Source: an uncultured Prevotellaceae bacterium (lineage in GTDB: Bacteria > Bacteroidota > Bacteroidia > Bacteroidales > Bacteroidaceae). Taken from it: a DNA stretch of 18,543 nucleotides. Within the stretch, counting starts at the first letter, position 1; every line of letters begins with the position of its first letter. A program made the translations under genes and the position numbers. The notes under the pieces are model-generated. The model was not told the DNA's origin. It did not search any database and saw nothing but the letters and a program-made list of their open reading frames with translations. The stretch spans positions 1 through 18,543 of the forward strand of contig CALGGJ010000005.1 of assembly GCA_937915745.1 (NCBI GenBank). The letters run 5' to 3'. Positions 6,811 to 14,047 of the stretch are shown piece after piece.

Positions 6811-7794
6811 TCACACTCGCTTCTTGTTGAGCAGCATGATAGCCGAATAGATGCCCAGCAGCGGCAAAAGTGCCGTTTGTATGGCATGGACGATGAGCAC
6901 GAACGTCTCGGCGTCGGCCGCATTCTCAACACCCGACATCACAAGTATGGTCTTCACTGCGAAATGCCACGACCCCATGCCGTTGGGTGTAGGTACGATA
7001 ACGGCAAAGCTTCCGACAACGAAAGCGATGAGTGCGGTCATCACCGAGAGCGACTCGGTGAACTGAAAGCAGAAGAAAGTGATGTAGAAATGCATGAAAT
7101 AACTGCCCCAGATACCTATGGTGTATGCGACGAACAGCCACTTGCGGCGCACGTTACGAAGCGAGAGTATGCCGTCGCAAATGTTGGAAAACACTTGCCT
7201 CAGACGCGAGAAGACGGTGAAATACCTTGCAACGAACATCAACAGCAACACCGTTGCAGCCAAGCAGATAGCGGCCACGATATATCCGGTGGTTGTGAAC
7301 GAGCGGAGCCAGTCGGCCAGGTTGGTGCCTGTCTCGTCGAAGAAGCGTATGAATGTGCGTATTTGGAACACAAACACTATCAACGCAATTGCCACGACAA
7401 TGAGCGAGTCGATGATGCGCTCGGTAACCACTGTACCCAATGCCTTTGAGAACGATGTACCCTCGTATCGTGAAAGGATGCCACAGCGGGTCAGCTCGCC
7501 CGAACGTGGAATGACAAGGCTCGTGGTATATGACAGGAAGATGGCATGCACACACGTAGCGGCCGATGGATATTCGCCCAGCGGCTCGAGTGTCTGTCGC
7601 CATCTAAGACCACGGAACACCTGTGCGGTGACACCGAACACAAGTGAAAAGGCCATCATCCACCAGTTGGTGCCATGGAGCAGGGTGTCGCCCACTCGGG
7701 TGAAATCGAAGTCCCGATACATCCAATACAGGATGGCGCTGCCAAGCGCTATTGGCAGCAACACCTTCAGTATATTCGTCAGTATCTGCTTCAT
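6811..7794 (-). CDS. LPG-synthase-type (UPF0104) integral membrane protein
   Basis: A polytopic inner-membrane protein of 327 aa, taking the ATG at 7794 (MKQILTNILKVLLPIALG) as start. The frame remains open to a TTG at 7866, but the extra 24 residues look non-conserved. Seven to eight hydrophobic segments are visible. The motif RSGELTRCGILSRYEGTSFSKALGTVVTERIIDSL is typical of the lysylphosphatidylglycerol synthetase transmembrane (AglD/UPF0104) family, whose members are linked to lipid transfer or flipping. No C-terminal aminoacyl-transferase domain is present, so lysyl-PG synthesis itself is unlikely. It is divergent from ksgA across 128 bp. The role in this organism is unknown. Confidence 0.88.
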   Translation of the reverse strand: MKQILTNILKVLLPIALGSAILYWMYRDFDFTRVGDTLLHGTNWWMMAFSLVFGVTAQVFRGLRWRQTLEPLGEYPSAATCVHAIFLSYTTSLVIPRSGELTRCGILSRYEGTSFSKALGTVVTERIIDSLIVVAIALIVFVFQIRTFIRFFDETGTNLADWLRSFTTTGYIVAAICLAATVLLLMFVARYFTVFSRLRQVFSNICDGILSLRNVRRKWLFVAYTIGIWGSYFMHFYITFFCFQFTESLSVMTALIAFVVGSFAVIVPTPNGMGSWHFAVKTILVMSGVENAADAETFVLIVHAIQTALLPLLGIYSAIMLLNKKRV

Positions 7795-7874
7795 TCCATA
7801 TGCGACAAAAGGCTTATTCGTACTTTTTTGATAATAAAACGTATTTCGGAAACCGCCAAATCGCAAATATTCAT

Positions 7875-7882
7875 TACCTTTG
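7875..7882 (+). promoter_or_regulatory. Probable -7 element of the ksgA promoter
   Basis: TACCTTTG matches TAnnTTTG and lies 40 bp before the ksgA ATG. No TTG is found at the expected 19-20 bp distance upstream (CCG is there), so the -33 half is weak. Confidence 0.55.
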
Positions 7883-7922
7883 TCATTGCAAATTTAAGGA
7901 ATAAAAGTGAATAACGACTACG

Positions 7923-8723
7923 ATGAAAGCAGATTTTTCACAAGTAAGGCCCAAAAAGTTCCTCGGACAACACTTCTTGACCGATATGGATGTAGCAGGC
8001 CGCATTGCCGACACGGTGGATGTATGTCCCGGAATACCGATATTGGAGGTAGGTCCGGGCACTGGTGTACTCACACAGTTTCTCATGCGTAAGGGTCGCG
8101 AAATGAAGGTTGTCGAGATTGACCGCGAATCGGTGTCCTACCTTCACGAGCATTTCCCTCGGTTGGCCGGCAGTATCATCGAGGCTGATTTTCTGCGTAT
8201 GAATCTCGACGGGCTGTTTGACGGACGGCAGTTTGTACTCACCGGCAACTATCCTTACAATATATCGAGCCAGATATTCTTTAAGATGATTGAGAATAAA
8301 GACCTCATTCCGTGTTGCACGGGCATGATTCAGAAGGAGGTGGCCGAGCGTATGGCTGCTCCTCCCGGCAGCAAGACCTACGGTGTATTGAGCATTATGT
8401 TGCAGGCGTGGTACGACGTGGAATATCTGTTTACGGTGAGCGAACATGTGTTCAATCCGCCACCAAAGGTGAAGAGTGCGGTTGTGTGCCTGCGCCGAAA
8501 TGAAAGACAGTCGCTCGGATGTGACGAACGACTGTTCAGGCGTGTTGTGAAAACGGTGTTTACGATGCGTCGCAAGATGTTGCGCAACGGACTTCGGCAG
8601 ATTGTGCCGGGCGATGTTCCACTGCTGTCTGACGAGATGTCGAGCCGTCGGCCCGAGCAGCTATCGGTCGAGGACTTTATAGGACTGACCAACAAGGTGT
8701 CGTCTTACGTGGATGGCAAATAG
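7923..8723 (+). CDS. rsmA: 16S rRNA A1518/A1519 N6-dimethyltransferase
   Basis: KsgA/RsmA (266 aa, normal length) dimethylates two adjacent adenines in helix 45 near the 3' end of 16S rRNA during late 30S assembly, using S-adenosylmethionine. Diagnostic motifs are KKFLGQHFL at 11-19, the SAM-binding LEVGPGTGVLT at 41-51, EID at 65-67, EADFL at 87-91, and the catalytic NYPYNISS at 109-116. The C-terminal helical domain (PPPKVKSAVVCLRR onward) is complete. No Shine-Dalgarno is seen. The last 19 bp overlap the convergent 82-aa gene. Confidence 0.97.
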   Translation: MKADFSQVRPKKFLGQHFLTDMDVAGRIADTVDVCPGIPILEVGPGTGVLTQFLMRKGREMKVVEIDRESVSYLHEHFPRLAGSIIEADFLRMNLDGLFDGRQFVLTGNYPYNISSQIFFKMIENKDLIPCCTGMIQKEVAERMAAPPGSKTYGVLSIMLQAWYDVEYLFTVSEHVFNPPPKVKSAVVCLRRNERQSLGCDERLFRRVVKTVFTMRRKMLRNGLRQIVPGDVPLLSDEMSSRRPEQLSVEDFIGLTNKVSSYVDGK

Positions 8724-8953
8724 CCTTGTTCCACCAGTTTGTCGCGAATGACCGACAACTTGTGTATCATGCCCGAATAGCATACATTGCCTATGTGGGG
8801 TTCTACTTGCGCCACGAGGTTGGCCACCGATTCTTTGGCATTTATCAGAACCTGACCTCCTCCTATATCGAGCCGGCCTTCGTAGGCGAGTCCTTTTACA
8901 CTGTCTATCAATGCCTTCACGTCGGCTTCACTGTATTTCTGTTTATATTCCAT
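8705..8953 (-). CDS. Conserved-looking 82-aa protein, unknown function
   Basis: A small soluble protein beginning MEYKQKYSEADVKALIDSV with a mixed alpha/beta appearance. It has no signal peptide or membrane segment. It contains the segment GRLDIGGGQVLINAKESVANLV and a single Cys in VCYSGMIHK. I do not recognise a family. It begins 25 nt after lpxB on the same strand, so it is likely the third gene of surE-lpxB-orf82. Its last 19 bp overlap the end of ksgA in convergent orientation. Good codon structure and the short spacing argue that it is real. Confidence 0.75.
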   Translation of the reverse strand: MEYKQKYSEADVKALIDSVKGLAYEGRLDIGGGQVLINAKESVANLVAQVEPHIGNVCYSGMIHKLSVIRDKLVEQGYLPST

Positions 8954-8978
8954 TGTCTTATTGTTGATGTGTAGGAGC

Positions 8979-10139
8979 TTATTGCTTAGGGGATGTTTTC
9001 TGAGTCAGTTTTTCTACAATAACATTTGCTGCACGTTGTGATGCACCGCTGCTGCCGAGTTGTCGTGCCACATCATCGTAGGCGTCGAGCATTGCCTGGC
9101 GTCCCGTGCCCCCTTTCATTATTTTGTCGAGAGCCTGGCGCACGTTGGCTGTTGTCATCTGTCCGGCCACCAGTTCGGTCACCACTTCGCTGTCGGCAAT
9201 GAGGTTGACTAGCGATATGTATTTCACTTTCAATATCATGCGGCGCAGGAGCGAGACGACACGTCCGAAAGCCATGTGGTAGCACACCACTTGCGGTACC
9301 TTGAGCAGTGCGGTCTCAAGTGTTGCTGTGCCGCTGGTCACAAGGGCGGCTTCGGCCTGGGAGAGCAGCCGATAGGTCTGTCCTGAAACGACACTCACCT
9401 TGCGGCCTGCCGGTATGTACTGTTGGTAGCAGGCGGGGTCTATGCCTGGTGCGCCTGCAATCACTGTCTGGTGTGAGGTGAGATGTGCAGTGGCTTCGAG
9501 CATGATGCGCAGGTTGCCATGTATTTCCTGCTTGCGGCTGCCGGCTAGTACGGCTATTATCGGTCGGTGTTCCAGATGGTTGGAGGCTACGAAGTGGCTG
9601 AATGTCTCGTGTCCATACTCCGACTGCCGGAACTCTTCTATGGCATCGGCGCAGGGGTTGCCCACGTAGGTGGCATCGCATTGGTGCCTACGGAAATAAC
9701 TGGTCTCGAATGGCAGTATCGACAGAAGTGTATCGACATCGCGCCTCAGGTTTTTTATGCGATACTCTTTCCATGCCCACACTTTGGGCGATATGTAGTA
9801 GATGACCGGTATGTGTGTGTGTGAGTGCACATAGCGTGCTATGTTGAGGTTGAAGCCCGGATAATCCACCAGTATAACGGCATCAGGTCTCCACTCGACG
9901 ATATCGGCCTTGCATCGGTGCATGTTGCTCAGGATAGTTGGCAGGTGTAAGAGTACAGGCACGAATCCCATGTGGGCCATCTGCCGGTAGTGGCACACAA
10001 GTGTCCCTCCCACGCTCTGCATGAGGTCGCCGCCATAGTAGCGGAATTGTGCCCCGGCATCGGTGGCTTGCAGTGCTTTCATCAGGTTCGACGCATGCAG
10101 GTCGCCCGAGGCTTCGCCCGAAATGAGATAGTATTTCAT
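8979..10139 (-). CDS. lpxB: Lipid-A-disaccharide synthase
   Basis: LpxB (386 aa, full length, family GT19) joins UDP-2,3-diacylglucosamine to lipid X at the inner face of the cytoplasmic membrane, forming the beta-1,6 disaccharide core of lipid A. It begins with the hallmark YYLISGEASGDLHASNLMKAL, followed by YYGGDLMQSVGG, VDYPGFNLNIA, and YYISPKVWAWKEYRIKNLRRDVD. The C-terminal nucleotide-sugar binding half has LAGSRKQEI, VTSGTATLETALLKVPQVVCYH and SLVNLIAD. The 35-nt gap after surE and 25-nt gap before orf82 indicate an operon. The start is supported by the conserved N-terminus; there is no SD. Confidence 0.96.
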   Translation of the reverse strand: MKYYLISGEASGDLHASNLMKALQATDAGAQFRYYGGDLMQSVGGTLVCHYRQMAHMGFVPVLLHLPTILSNMHRCKADIVEWRPDAVILVDYPGFNLNIARYVHSHTHIPVIYYISPKVWAWKEYRIKNLRRDVDTLLSILPFETSYFRRHQCDATYVGNPCADAIEEFRQSEYGHETFSHFVASNHLEHRPIIAVLAGSRKQEIHGNLRIMLEATAHLTSHQTVIAGAPGIDPACYQQYIPAGRKVSVVSGQTYRLLSQAEAALVTSGTATLETALLKVPQVVCYHMAFGRVVSLLRRMILKVKYISLVNLIADSEVVTELVAGQMTTANVRQALDKIMKGGTGRQAMLDAYDDVARQLGSSGASQRAANVIVEKLTQKTSPKQ

Positions 10140-10174
10140 GCCTTTTTATGCTTTGTGCCATGAGTGGGAGATAA

Positions 10175-10945
10175 TCAGCCTCCGGCCTCAATCTGCAAGC
10201 CCGCCAATTCGTTCATTGCCTCCCATGCGGTGACATCTGTTTTAGTTGGTGTGATGGTTATGTAGCCTTCTTTCAGGCAGCGGAAGTCGGATGATGGTGT
10301 GTCCCTTGTCTCGGCATCAAACTCGCCCACGAGCCAGTAGTATTTTCCGCCACGCGGATGGTCCATGCAGGCGAGTTCGTTCTTCCACAGTCCGCTACCC
10401 ATGCTGCACAGCTTCATGCCGCGATAGTGGTTGGCATCGGGTGCGTTGACATTGAGGCATACGCCTTGTGGCAGTCCGTGGGCCAACACATACTCCAGCA
10501 CCTTATCTATATATGGGCGCATGGGTTGGAAATCGATGTCCATGCTGTGTGAGCAATATGAGAAGCCCACCGACGGGATGCCTTTGAGACACCCTTCGAT
10601 TACCACTCCCATCGTACCCGAGTAGTGTACGTTGACAGCCGAGTTGTCGCCATGGTTGATACCGCCCAGCACGAGGTCGGGGCGCCGGGGGCAGAACTGC
10701 GATATCGCCAGCTTGACACAGTCGGTGGGAGTGCCGTTGCAGGCATATACGGTCAGTCCGGTCTCCTGGCGAACGATGCGTGCAGAGAGCGGACGTTGGA
10801 AGGTGACCGACAGCGATGCACCCGAACGTGGACCGTCGGGAGCCACCACAATCACATCGCCCCACTGCCGTGCCACGGATGCAAGGTAGTTGATGCCCGG
10901 CATGTCGTAGCCGTCGTCGTTTGAAATGAGTATGAGGGGTTTCAT
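10175..10945 (-). CDS. surE: 5'/3'-nucleotidase SurE
   Basis: A cytosolic metal-dependent nucleoside monophosphatase (256 aa from the ATG at 10945, giving MKPLILISNDDGYDMPG). The upstream ATG at 10978 would add 11 unconserved residues. Metal-binding residues seen are Asp10 and Asp11 (SNDDG), Ser41 (PRSGASLSVTF) and Asn97 (GGINHGDNSAVNVHYSGTMG). The GTPTDCVKLA motif is also present. It is first in surE-lpxB-orf82. No TAnnTTTG is found between it and the hairpin at 11023-11059, so its promoter is undefined. Confidence 0.95.
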   Translation of the reverse strand: MKPLILISNDDGYDMPGINYLASVARQWGDVIVVAPDGPRSGASLSVTFQRPLSARIVRQETGLTVYACNGTPTDCVKLAISQFCPRRPDLVLGGINHGDNSAVNVHYSGTMGVVIEGCLKGIPSVGFSYCSHSMDIDFQPMRPYIDKVLEYVLAHGLPQGVCLNVNAPDANHYRGMKLCSMGSGLWKNELACMDHPRGGKYYWLVGEFDAETRDTPSSDFRCLKEGYITITPTKTDVTAWEAMNELAGLQIEAGG

Positions 10946-11022
10946 GTTCTGTTTCTTTGTGTTAATTATGTCATGCATTCTGTGAATGGGATGCAGGTTC
11001 AGATGAGTGGTCGATTAACTGA

Positions 11023-11059
11023 AAAAGTTAAGACTTAAGCAACTTAAATCTTAACTTTT
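11023..11059 (-). terminator. AT-rich hairpin terminator after tRNA-Gln
   Basis: AAAAGTTAAGA (11023-11033) and TCTTAACTTTT (11049-11059) are a perfect 11-bp inverted repeat. After one mismatch the stem continues 5 bp (TTAAG/CTTAA) to a 3-nt loop. Because A-runs flank one side and T-runs the other, it reads as an intrinsic terminator on both strands. It lies 40 bp past the tRNA-Gln 3' end and about 78 bp before the surE start, separating the two units. Confidence 0.75.
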
Positions 11060-11098
11060 AAAACTCGTTGGCTTTGGTCATTTGGCTTAACGAAAACG

Positions 11099-11170
11099 TT
11101 GGGATATCGGGACTCGAACCCAAAATAACAGGACCAGAATCTGTTGTGTTGCCAATTACACCATATCCCA
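11099..11170 (-). tRNA. tRNA-Gln (anticodon CTG)
   Basis: A 72-nt cloverleaf on the minus strand. The acceptor stem TGGGATA/TATCCCA is perfect with U1-A72, typical of tRNA-Gln. D-arm GGTGTAATTGGCAAC; anticodon arm ACAGA-TTCTGGT-CCTGT with CTG at 11135-11137 and one A-C mismatch closing the loop; T-arm TTGGG-TTCGAGT-CCCGA. Discriminator A at 11099. The 3' CCA is not encoded (ACG follows). It has its own promoter and terminator. Confidence 0.95.
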
Positions 11171-11267
11171 ATCTGTAAGCTCCGAGGTGTCCCGACACCG
11201 TCTTCCACCTTTCGGCTTGCCGTCAAATGCCGGAGTTCCACCCCAGCATTGCGACTTAGCGGGTATC

Positions 11268-11317
11268 AAAAACGCGATGACACGTAACAATGAACCCGTT
11301 AGCGGGTGCAAAGTTAC
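11268..11317. repeat. Imperfect direct repeat, copy A (overlaps the tRNA promoter)
   Basis: The plus-strand text AAACGCGATGACACGTAACA..TGAACCCGT..GCGGG is matched at 11518-11567 by a diverged copy in the same orientation, about 250 bp away. The match extends about 20 bp further on the left with small indels (AGCGGGTA versus AGCGGATA). This copy contains the intact -7 element TAACTTTG. Confidence 0.6.
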
Positions 11318-11340
11318 GACAAAATCCGCAACCGACCAAA
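11309..11340 (-). promoter_or_regulatory. Promoter of tRNA-Gln
   Basis: On the minus strand, TTTG (11337-11340), a 20-bp spacer and TAACTTTG (11309-11316) match the Bacteroidetes promoter. It continues GCACCCGCT, the same initial bases as the rpsF promoter, and shares TCGGTTG after the -33. The tRNA 5' end is about 130 bp downstream, so a long precursor is expected. Confidence 0.75.
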
Positions 11341-11517
11341 CTTTTTGCGTATTTTTTTGCCTCTCGCCCCATTATTTTCTGAAAAAGGATTTGTAAAACA
11401 CGTACTTCTCCCTCCCCGCTAGTTTGTGGAGCGGATGGTGAGTAAATAATCATGATTGCCACGGGCTTCTCTCAGCGTCGTCATTGCGCCTCCCAAAAAT
11501 GGGCAGCGGATACCCAA

Positions 11518-11567
11518 GAAACGCAATGCTACGTATCATTGAACCCGTCGGGCGGGGATAAGGTTGC
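11518..11567. repeat. Imperfect direct repeat, copy B (decayed)
   Basis: Plus-strand AAACGCAATGCTACGTATCA..GAACCCGT..GCGGG is similar to copy A at about 35 of 50 positions by eye. The -7 element is degraded to CAACCTTATCC on the minus strand. No gene is associated with this copy. Confidence 0.55.
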
Positions 11568-11592
11568 TTGGTTGTCTTTTATTGAAGCCAGA

Positions 11593-11609
11593 CATCACTT
11601 ACGGTGATG
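11593..11609 (-). terminator. Weak hairpin after rhaM
   Basis: CATCAC/GTGATG, a 6-bp stem with a 5-nt loop, ends 1 bp from the rhaM stop codon. The following minus-strand bases (TCTGGCTTC) are not a T-run, so termination here is uncertain. Confidence 0.3.
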
Positions 11610-11610
11610 C

Positions 11611-11928
11611 TTAATCCATGTGGAACATCTCTGGCAGTGGAATTGACACGGGCGAGTTGTCGGGATTGGTTTCCATGATGTCGGCCATATATGCCCACCA
11701 CTTCTGTACTACCTCCAGTTGGCCCATGTCTTGGCTTCCGCCTTCGCCTCGTGTCTTCTGAAATGCGAATAGGGTGTTGGTTTCTTCGTCGAGATAGATG
11801 CTGTAATCATATACTCCGCCGTCGTGGAGCAGTTGGCGCATTTCGGGCCACAGTGCGGCATGGCGGCGTTTGTATTCGTCCTTAAATCCCGGTTTAAGGT
11901 ACATTTTGAATGCTTCTCTTCTTTCCAT
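11611..11928 (-). CDS. rhaM: L-rhamnose mutarotase
   Basis: RhaM/YiiL (105 aa, normal length) interconverts the alpha and beta anomers of L-rhamnose, feeding rhamnose isomerase. Seen are REAFKMYLKPGFKDEYKRRHAALWPEM (Tyr19 and His23, equivalent to the catalytic Tyr18/His22 of the E. coli enzyme), YSIYLDEETNTLFAF, and KWWAYMADIMETNPDNSPVS. I keep the ATG at 11928 because the aligned E. coli protein begins with the same RxAF context. The start lies 35 bp inside the 3' end of the C10 peptidase gene in another frame, so translation is probably coupled. No isomerase, kinase or aldolase genes for rhamnose are in the window. Confidence 0.95.
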   Translation of the reverse strand: MERREAFKMYLKPGFKDEYKRRHAALWPEMRQLLHDGGVYDYSIYLDEETNTLFAFQKTRGEGGSQDMGQLEVVQKWWAYMADIMETNPDNSPVSIPLPEMFHMD

Positions 11929-13894
11929 CGTCAGTTATGATTATTTGGTTGGTTGATGTTCCTGATATTTTACGTCCTGCGAGGTCGTATGCTTGTCTTG
12001 TGGCGGTTGAGGTGTGTGTGTCTGTCTGTGTTGAGTTGATGTCTGCCATGCCGGTGGTTTCGCTCACTATCGTCACGTCTTTCTCCACGGGCAGCATCAC
12101 GATAGAGTCGGTGAAGAGGTCGATATCGTAGAATGCCCGCAGGTGCATCTGGTCGGCCCGGTTGCGTATCGGTGAGTATTGGTAGTCGAGTGTTTCGGTC
12201 TGTCCCGGTTGCAGATAGAGTCCTACACCTGCAAATACCACATACGGGACACTGCCTTCCGTCAGTTCATAGCCTATGTAAATGCGTCCGCAGTATTCGG
12301 CTGGGCTGTCGTTGGTGACGGTCATGCTGAAGTGTGGCGACTGCCAACGCACCACGGTGTCGGGAAACTGGAAGTCGTCGAGTCGCAGGTGTGCGGTCGC
12401 TTCGGGTGCCTGACGCACATGGAAGTCTGCAGCACCGACTGTTGCCAGCAGGTAGTTTGGCGTGCCACGCGAGGTGCGTGCCTCGCGCCATGTGCCGTCA
12501 TCGTCACAGAATACAGGCATCAGCCGGTAGGTTCCGTCGGGTATCGTGTGGTCGTTGATGTCGATCGATATGGTATCGGTATATGATGTATCGGTCAGTT
12601 CCTCCAGTTCGAACTCGCGTCCATAATCGTGAAATATGCTCACAGGCAACCCGTCGCTGGGGTTGCACAGTGCCAATGCAACAGTTCCATGGTGGCTATT
12701 CCACCCTACGTTTGCCAGGTTGTGAGTAACCACAACAGCTTTGCTTTCTTCGTTTTCGAGCAGCTCGATGTGTGAAAACGCATATTCATGGCTCTCGCGT
12801 ATTTCTTCAGTCAACAAAAGTGGCTGTATTCCTATAGTGAAACTTTGGATGATGTTGGCACCGTTCTCGCGCCGGTCGCGGAACAGGTTCCACTCTGGCT
12901 GGTGTGAAGTCATGTAGTCGATGTTGTAGAAACCGTTGGCATATCCGCTCCATCCCCAGTTGATGTGGAAGAATCCGTCTGCGGGGTCGTATCCGTCGAT
13001 GACAAACGCATGTCCGCCACCGTCGATGCCATATCCGCTGCACAATACGGGCCTGCCTGCTATTATCTCATCGACAAGCAATGAATGGAGTTCACTGCGG
13101 CTGTAGAAGTCGCGGAATATCTGGCGTATGCTCCGGTCGTATCCGAAATATTGGGTGAGTGCAATGGGTTGTCGTATTGAGTTTGCTCCGCTCTCCTTGA
13201 TGCCGTAGCGCATGTCGACGGCAATGCCGGTGTCGTAGTTGAGCAGTGCGACGGCCTGTGCCTGGCGTTGTGTGTGGTCGATGTCGGCATAGGTGTCGAG
13301 CATGTATGTGTAGTCGTAGGTGTGTGCGGCGAAGTCGGCGGTGAGGGTCTGTCCGCTTCCGAGTGAGTCGATGTATGTGTGGCTGCCTGTGCCGTGTTCG
13401 GGGTAGTGGTAGTAGTAAATCACTTGCGACAGGGCTGTGGCTACGCACCCTACCTTGCATCGTTTGCCGTCAATCTCGGGACAGAGCAGGTTGTAGGGGT
13501 TGTCTTGTCCCCATAGGTCGGTGAGCAGGTGAGGCGTGTCGCGCTCGAGTGGGCTGTCGTCGGTGCTTGCGTCGGCATAGGTCCGGGGTGTGTAGGCTAT
13601 GGGATGGGCCGGTGTGTGGTGTGGAAGTCGTGTGGACGAGGCGGCTGTCTCGTGGTCGATGTCTTCCATCCACTTGCGGAATATGGGGTTGTTGGCTGCG
13701 GCCTCGCCGTAGGTGCCTTGGTCGGCCCGGCCTATCACGACCGCTTGTCCGTCGGCCTGGTGGACGATGGTGAAACCCTCGCGCCCTTGCTGTATGCGCA
13801 GTTGCCTACCTTGGGCCTGTGTCTGCTGCGGCTGCACGAGGCCGAGGATGATGGCGAGCGTTGTTGCAGTCAGGTGGTGTATGTAATGTCTCAT
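11894..13894 (-). CDS. Secreted C10-family (streptopain-like) cysteine peptidase
   Basis: A 666-aa exported cysteine protease. A signal peptide (residues 1-27, ending QTQAQ) is followed by a propeptide-like segment to about residue 115. The catalytic domain has KVGCVATALSQVIYYYHYP with nucleophile Cys150 and GGGHAFVIDGYDPADGFFHINWGWSGYANGFY with His295, Asn312 and Trp313. These match the SpeB/streptopain layout. A long C-terminal beta-rich region (about 345-630) follows. The tail YDLAGRKISG..QIIITDDGKK resembles a degenerate T9SS sorting domain. It is preceded by a possible small membrane ORF 12 nt upstream and overlaps rhaM at its 3' end. Related Bacteroides C10 proteases may have inhibitors encoded nearby; I see none here. 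Confidence 0.92.
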   Translation of the reverse strand: MRHYIHHLTATTLAIILGLVQPQQTQAQGRQLRIQQGREGFTIVHQADGQAVVIGRADQGTYGEAAANNPIFRKWMEDIDHETAASSTRLPHHTPAHPIAYTPRTYADASTDDSPLERDTPHLLTDLWGQDNPYNLLCPEIDGKRCKVGCVATALSQVIYYYHYPEHGTGSHTYIDSLGSGQTLTADFAAHTYDYTYMLDTYADIDHTQRQAQAVALLNYDTGIAVDMRYGIKESGANSIRQPIALTQYFGYDRSIRQIFRDFYSRSELHSLLVDEIIAGRPVLCSGYGIDGGGHAFVIDGYDPADGFFHINWGWSGYANGFYNIDYMTSHQPEWNLFRDRRENGANIIQSFTIGIQPLLLTEEIRESHEYAFSHIELLENEESKAVVVTHNLANVGWNSHHGTVALALCNPSDGLPVSIFHDYGREFELEELTDTSYTDTISIDINDHTIPDGTYRLMPVFCDDDGTWREARTSRGTPNYLLATVGAADFHVRQAPEATAHLRLDDFQFPDTVVRWQSPHFSMTVTNDSPAEYCGRIYIGYELTEGSVPYVVFAGVGLYLQPGQTETLDYQYSPIRNRADQMHLRAFYDIDLFTDSIVMLPVEKDVTIVSETTGMADINSTQTDTHTSTATRQAYDLAGRKISGTSTNQIIITDDGKKRSIQNVP

Positions 13895-13906
13895 TGTGTA
13901 TGTCTG

Positions 13907-14011
13907 TCAGTTGTGATGGGCTGAGTTCGCTTGCTGCCTGCGTATTAACCGTGTGCAGACTCCTGCCATTGTGTTGTATATCACTACCCACAGTGTGGTG
14001 AGCAACGCCAT
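13907..14011 (-). CDS. Possible small single-helix membrane peptide
   Basis: A 34-aa frame from the ATG at 14011 (MALLTTLWVVIYNTMAGVCT then basic RLIRRQQ) fills the 153-bp gap between the esterase and the C10 peptidase, ending 12 nt before the peptidase start. The hydrophobic stretch begins before that ATG (RWAIYFVLMALLTTLW) and runs back, without a start codon, to the TGA of the esterase gene in the same reading frame. It could be a small protein with an unusual start, a C-terminal anchor made by readthrough, or a remnant of such an anchor. The overlapping frame beginning ATGACACGC at 14051 codes for a less plausible product. Confidence 0.4.
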   Translation of the reverse strand: MALLTTLWVVIYNTMAGVCTRLIRRQQANSAHHN

Positions 14012-14047
14012 GAGGACAAAATAGATTGCCCAGCGTTTGCTCGCGTG

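Larger units (their letters stand above)
11171..11610. other. 440-bp region upstream of tRNA-Gln without a convincing gene
   Basis: Short open frames exist on both strands, but none has a credible product. The region holds the tRNA promoter near 11309-11340, a leader of about 130 nt with short GC-rich inverted segments, and a second, decayed copy of part of that promoter/leader around 11500-11565. Near 11593-11609 a small hairpin (CATCAC/GTGATG) follows the rhaM stop but lacks a T-run. Confidence 0.5.

Noticed and set aside
6709..7449. Plus-strand 246-aa open frame, and 7118-7831 (237 aa), antisense to the UPF0104 gene
   Set aside because: They lie opposite a clearly conserved membrane protein; the products are low-complexity, charged and without any recognisable motif or promoter.
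11187..11462. Short open frames around the tRNA promoter (69 aa plus, 68 aa minus)
   Set aside because: They read through the promoter and leader repeat, have no conserved features, and resemble spurious frames made by the common GCGGGTGCAAAGTTACG promoter text.
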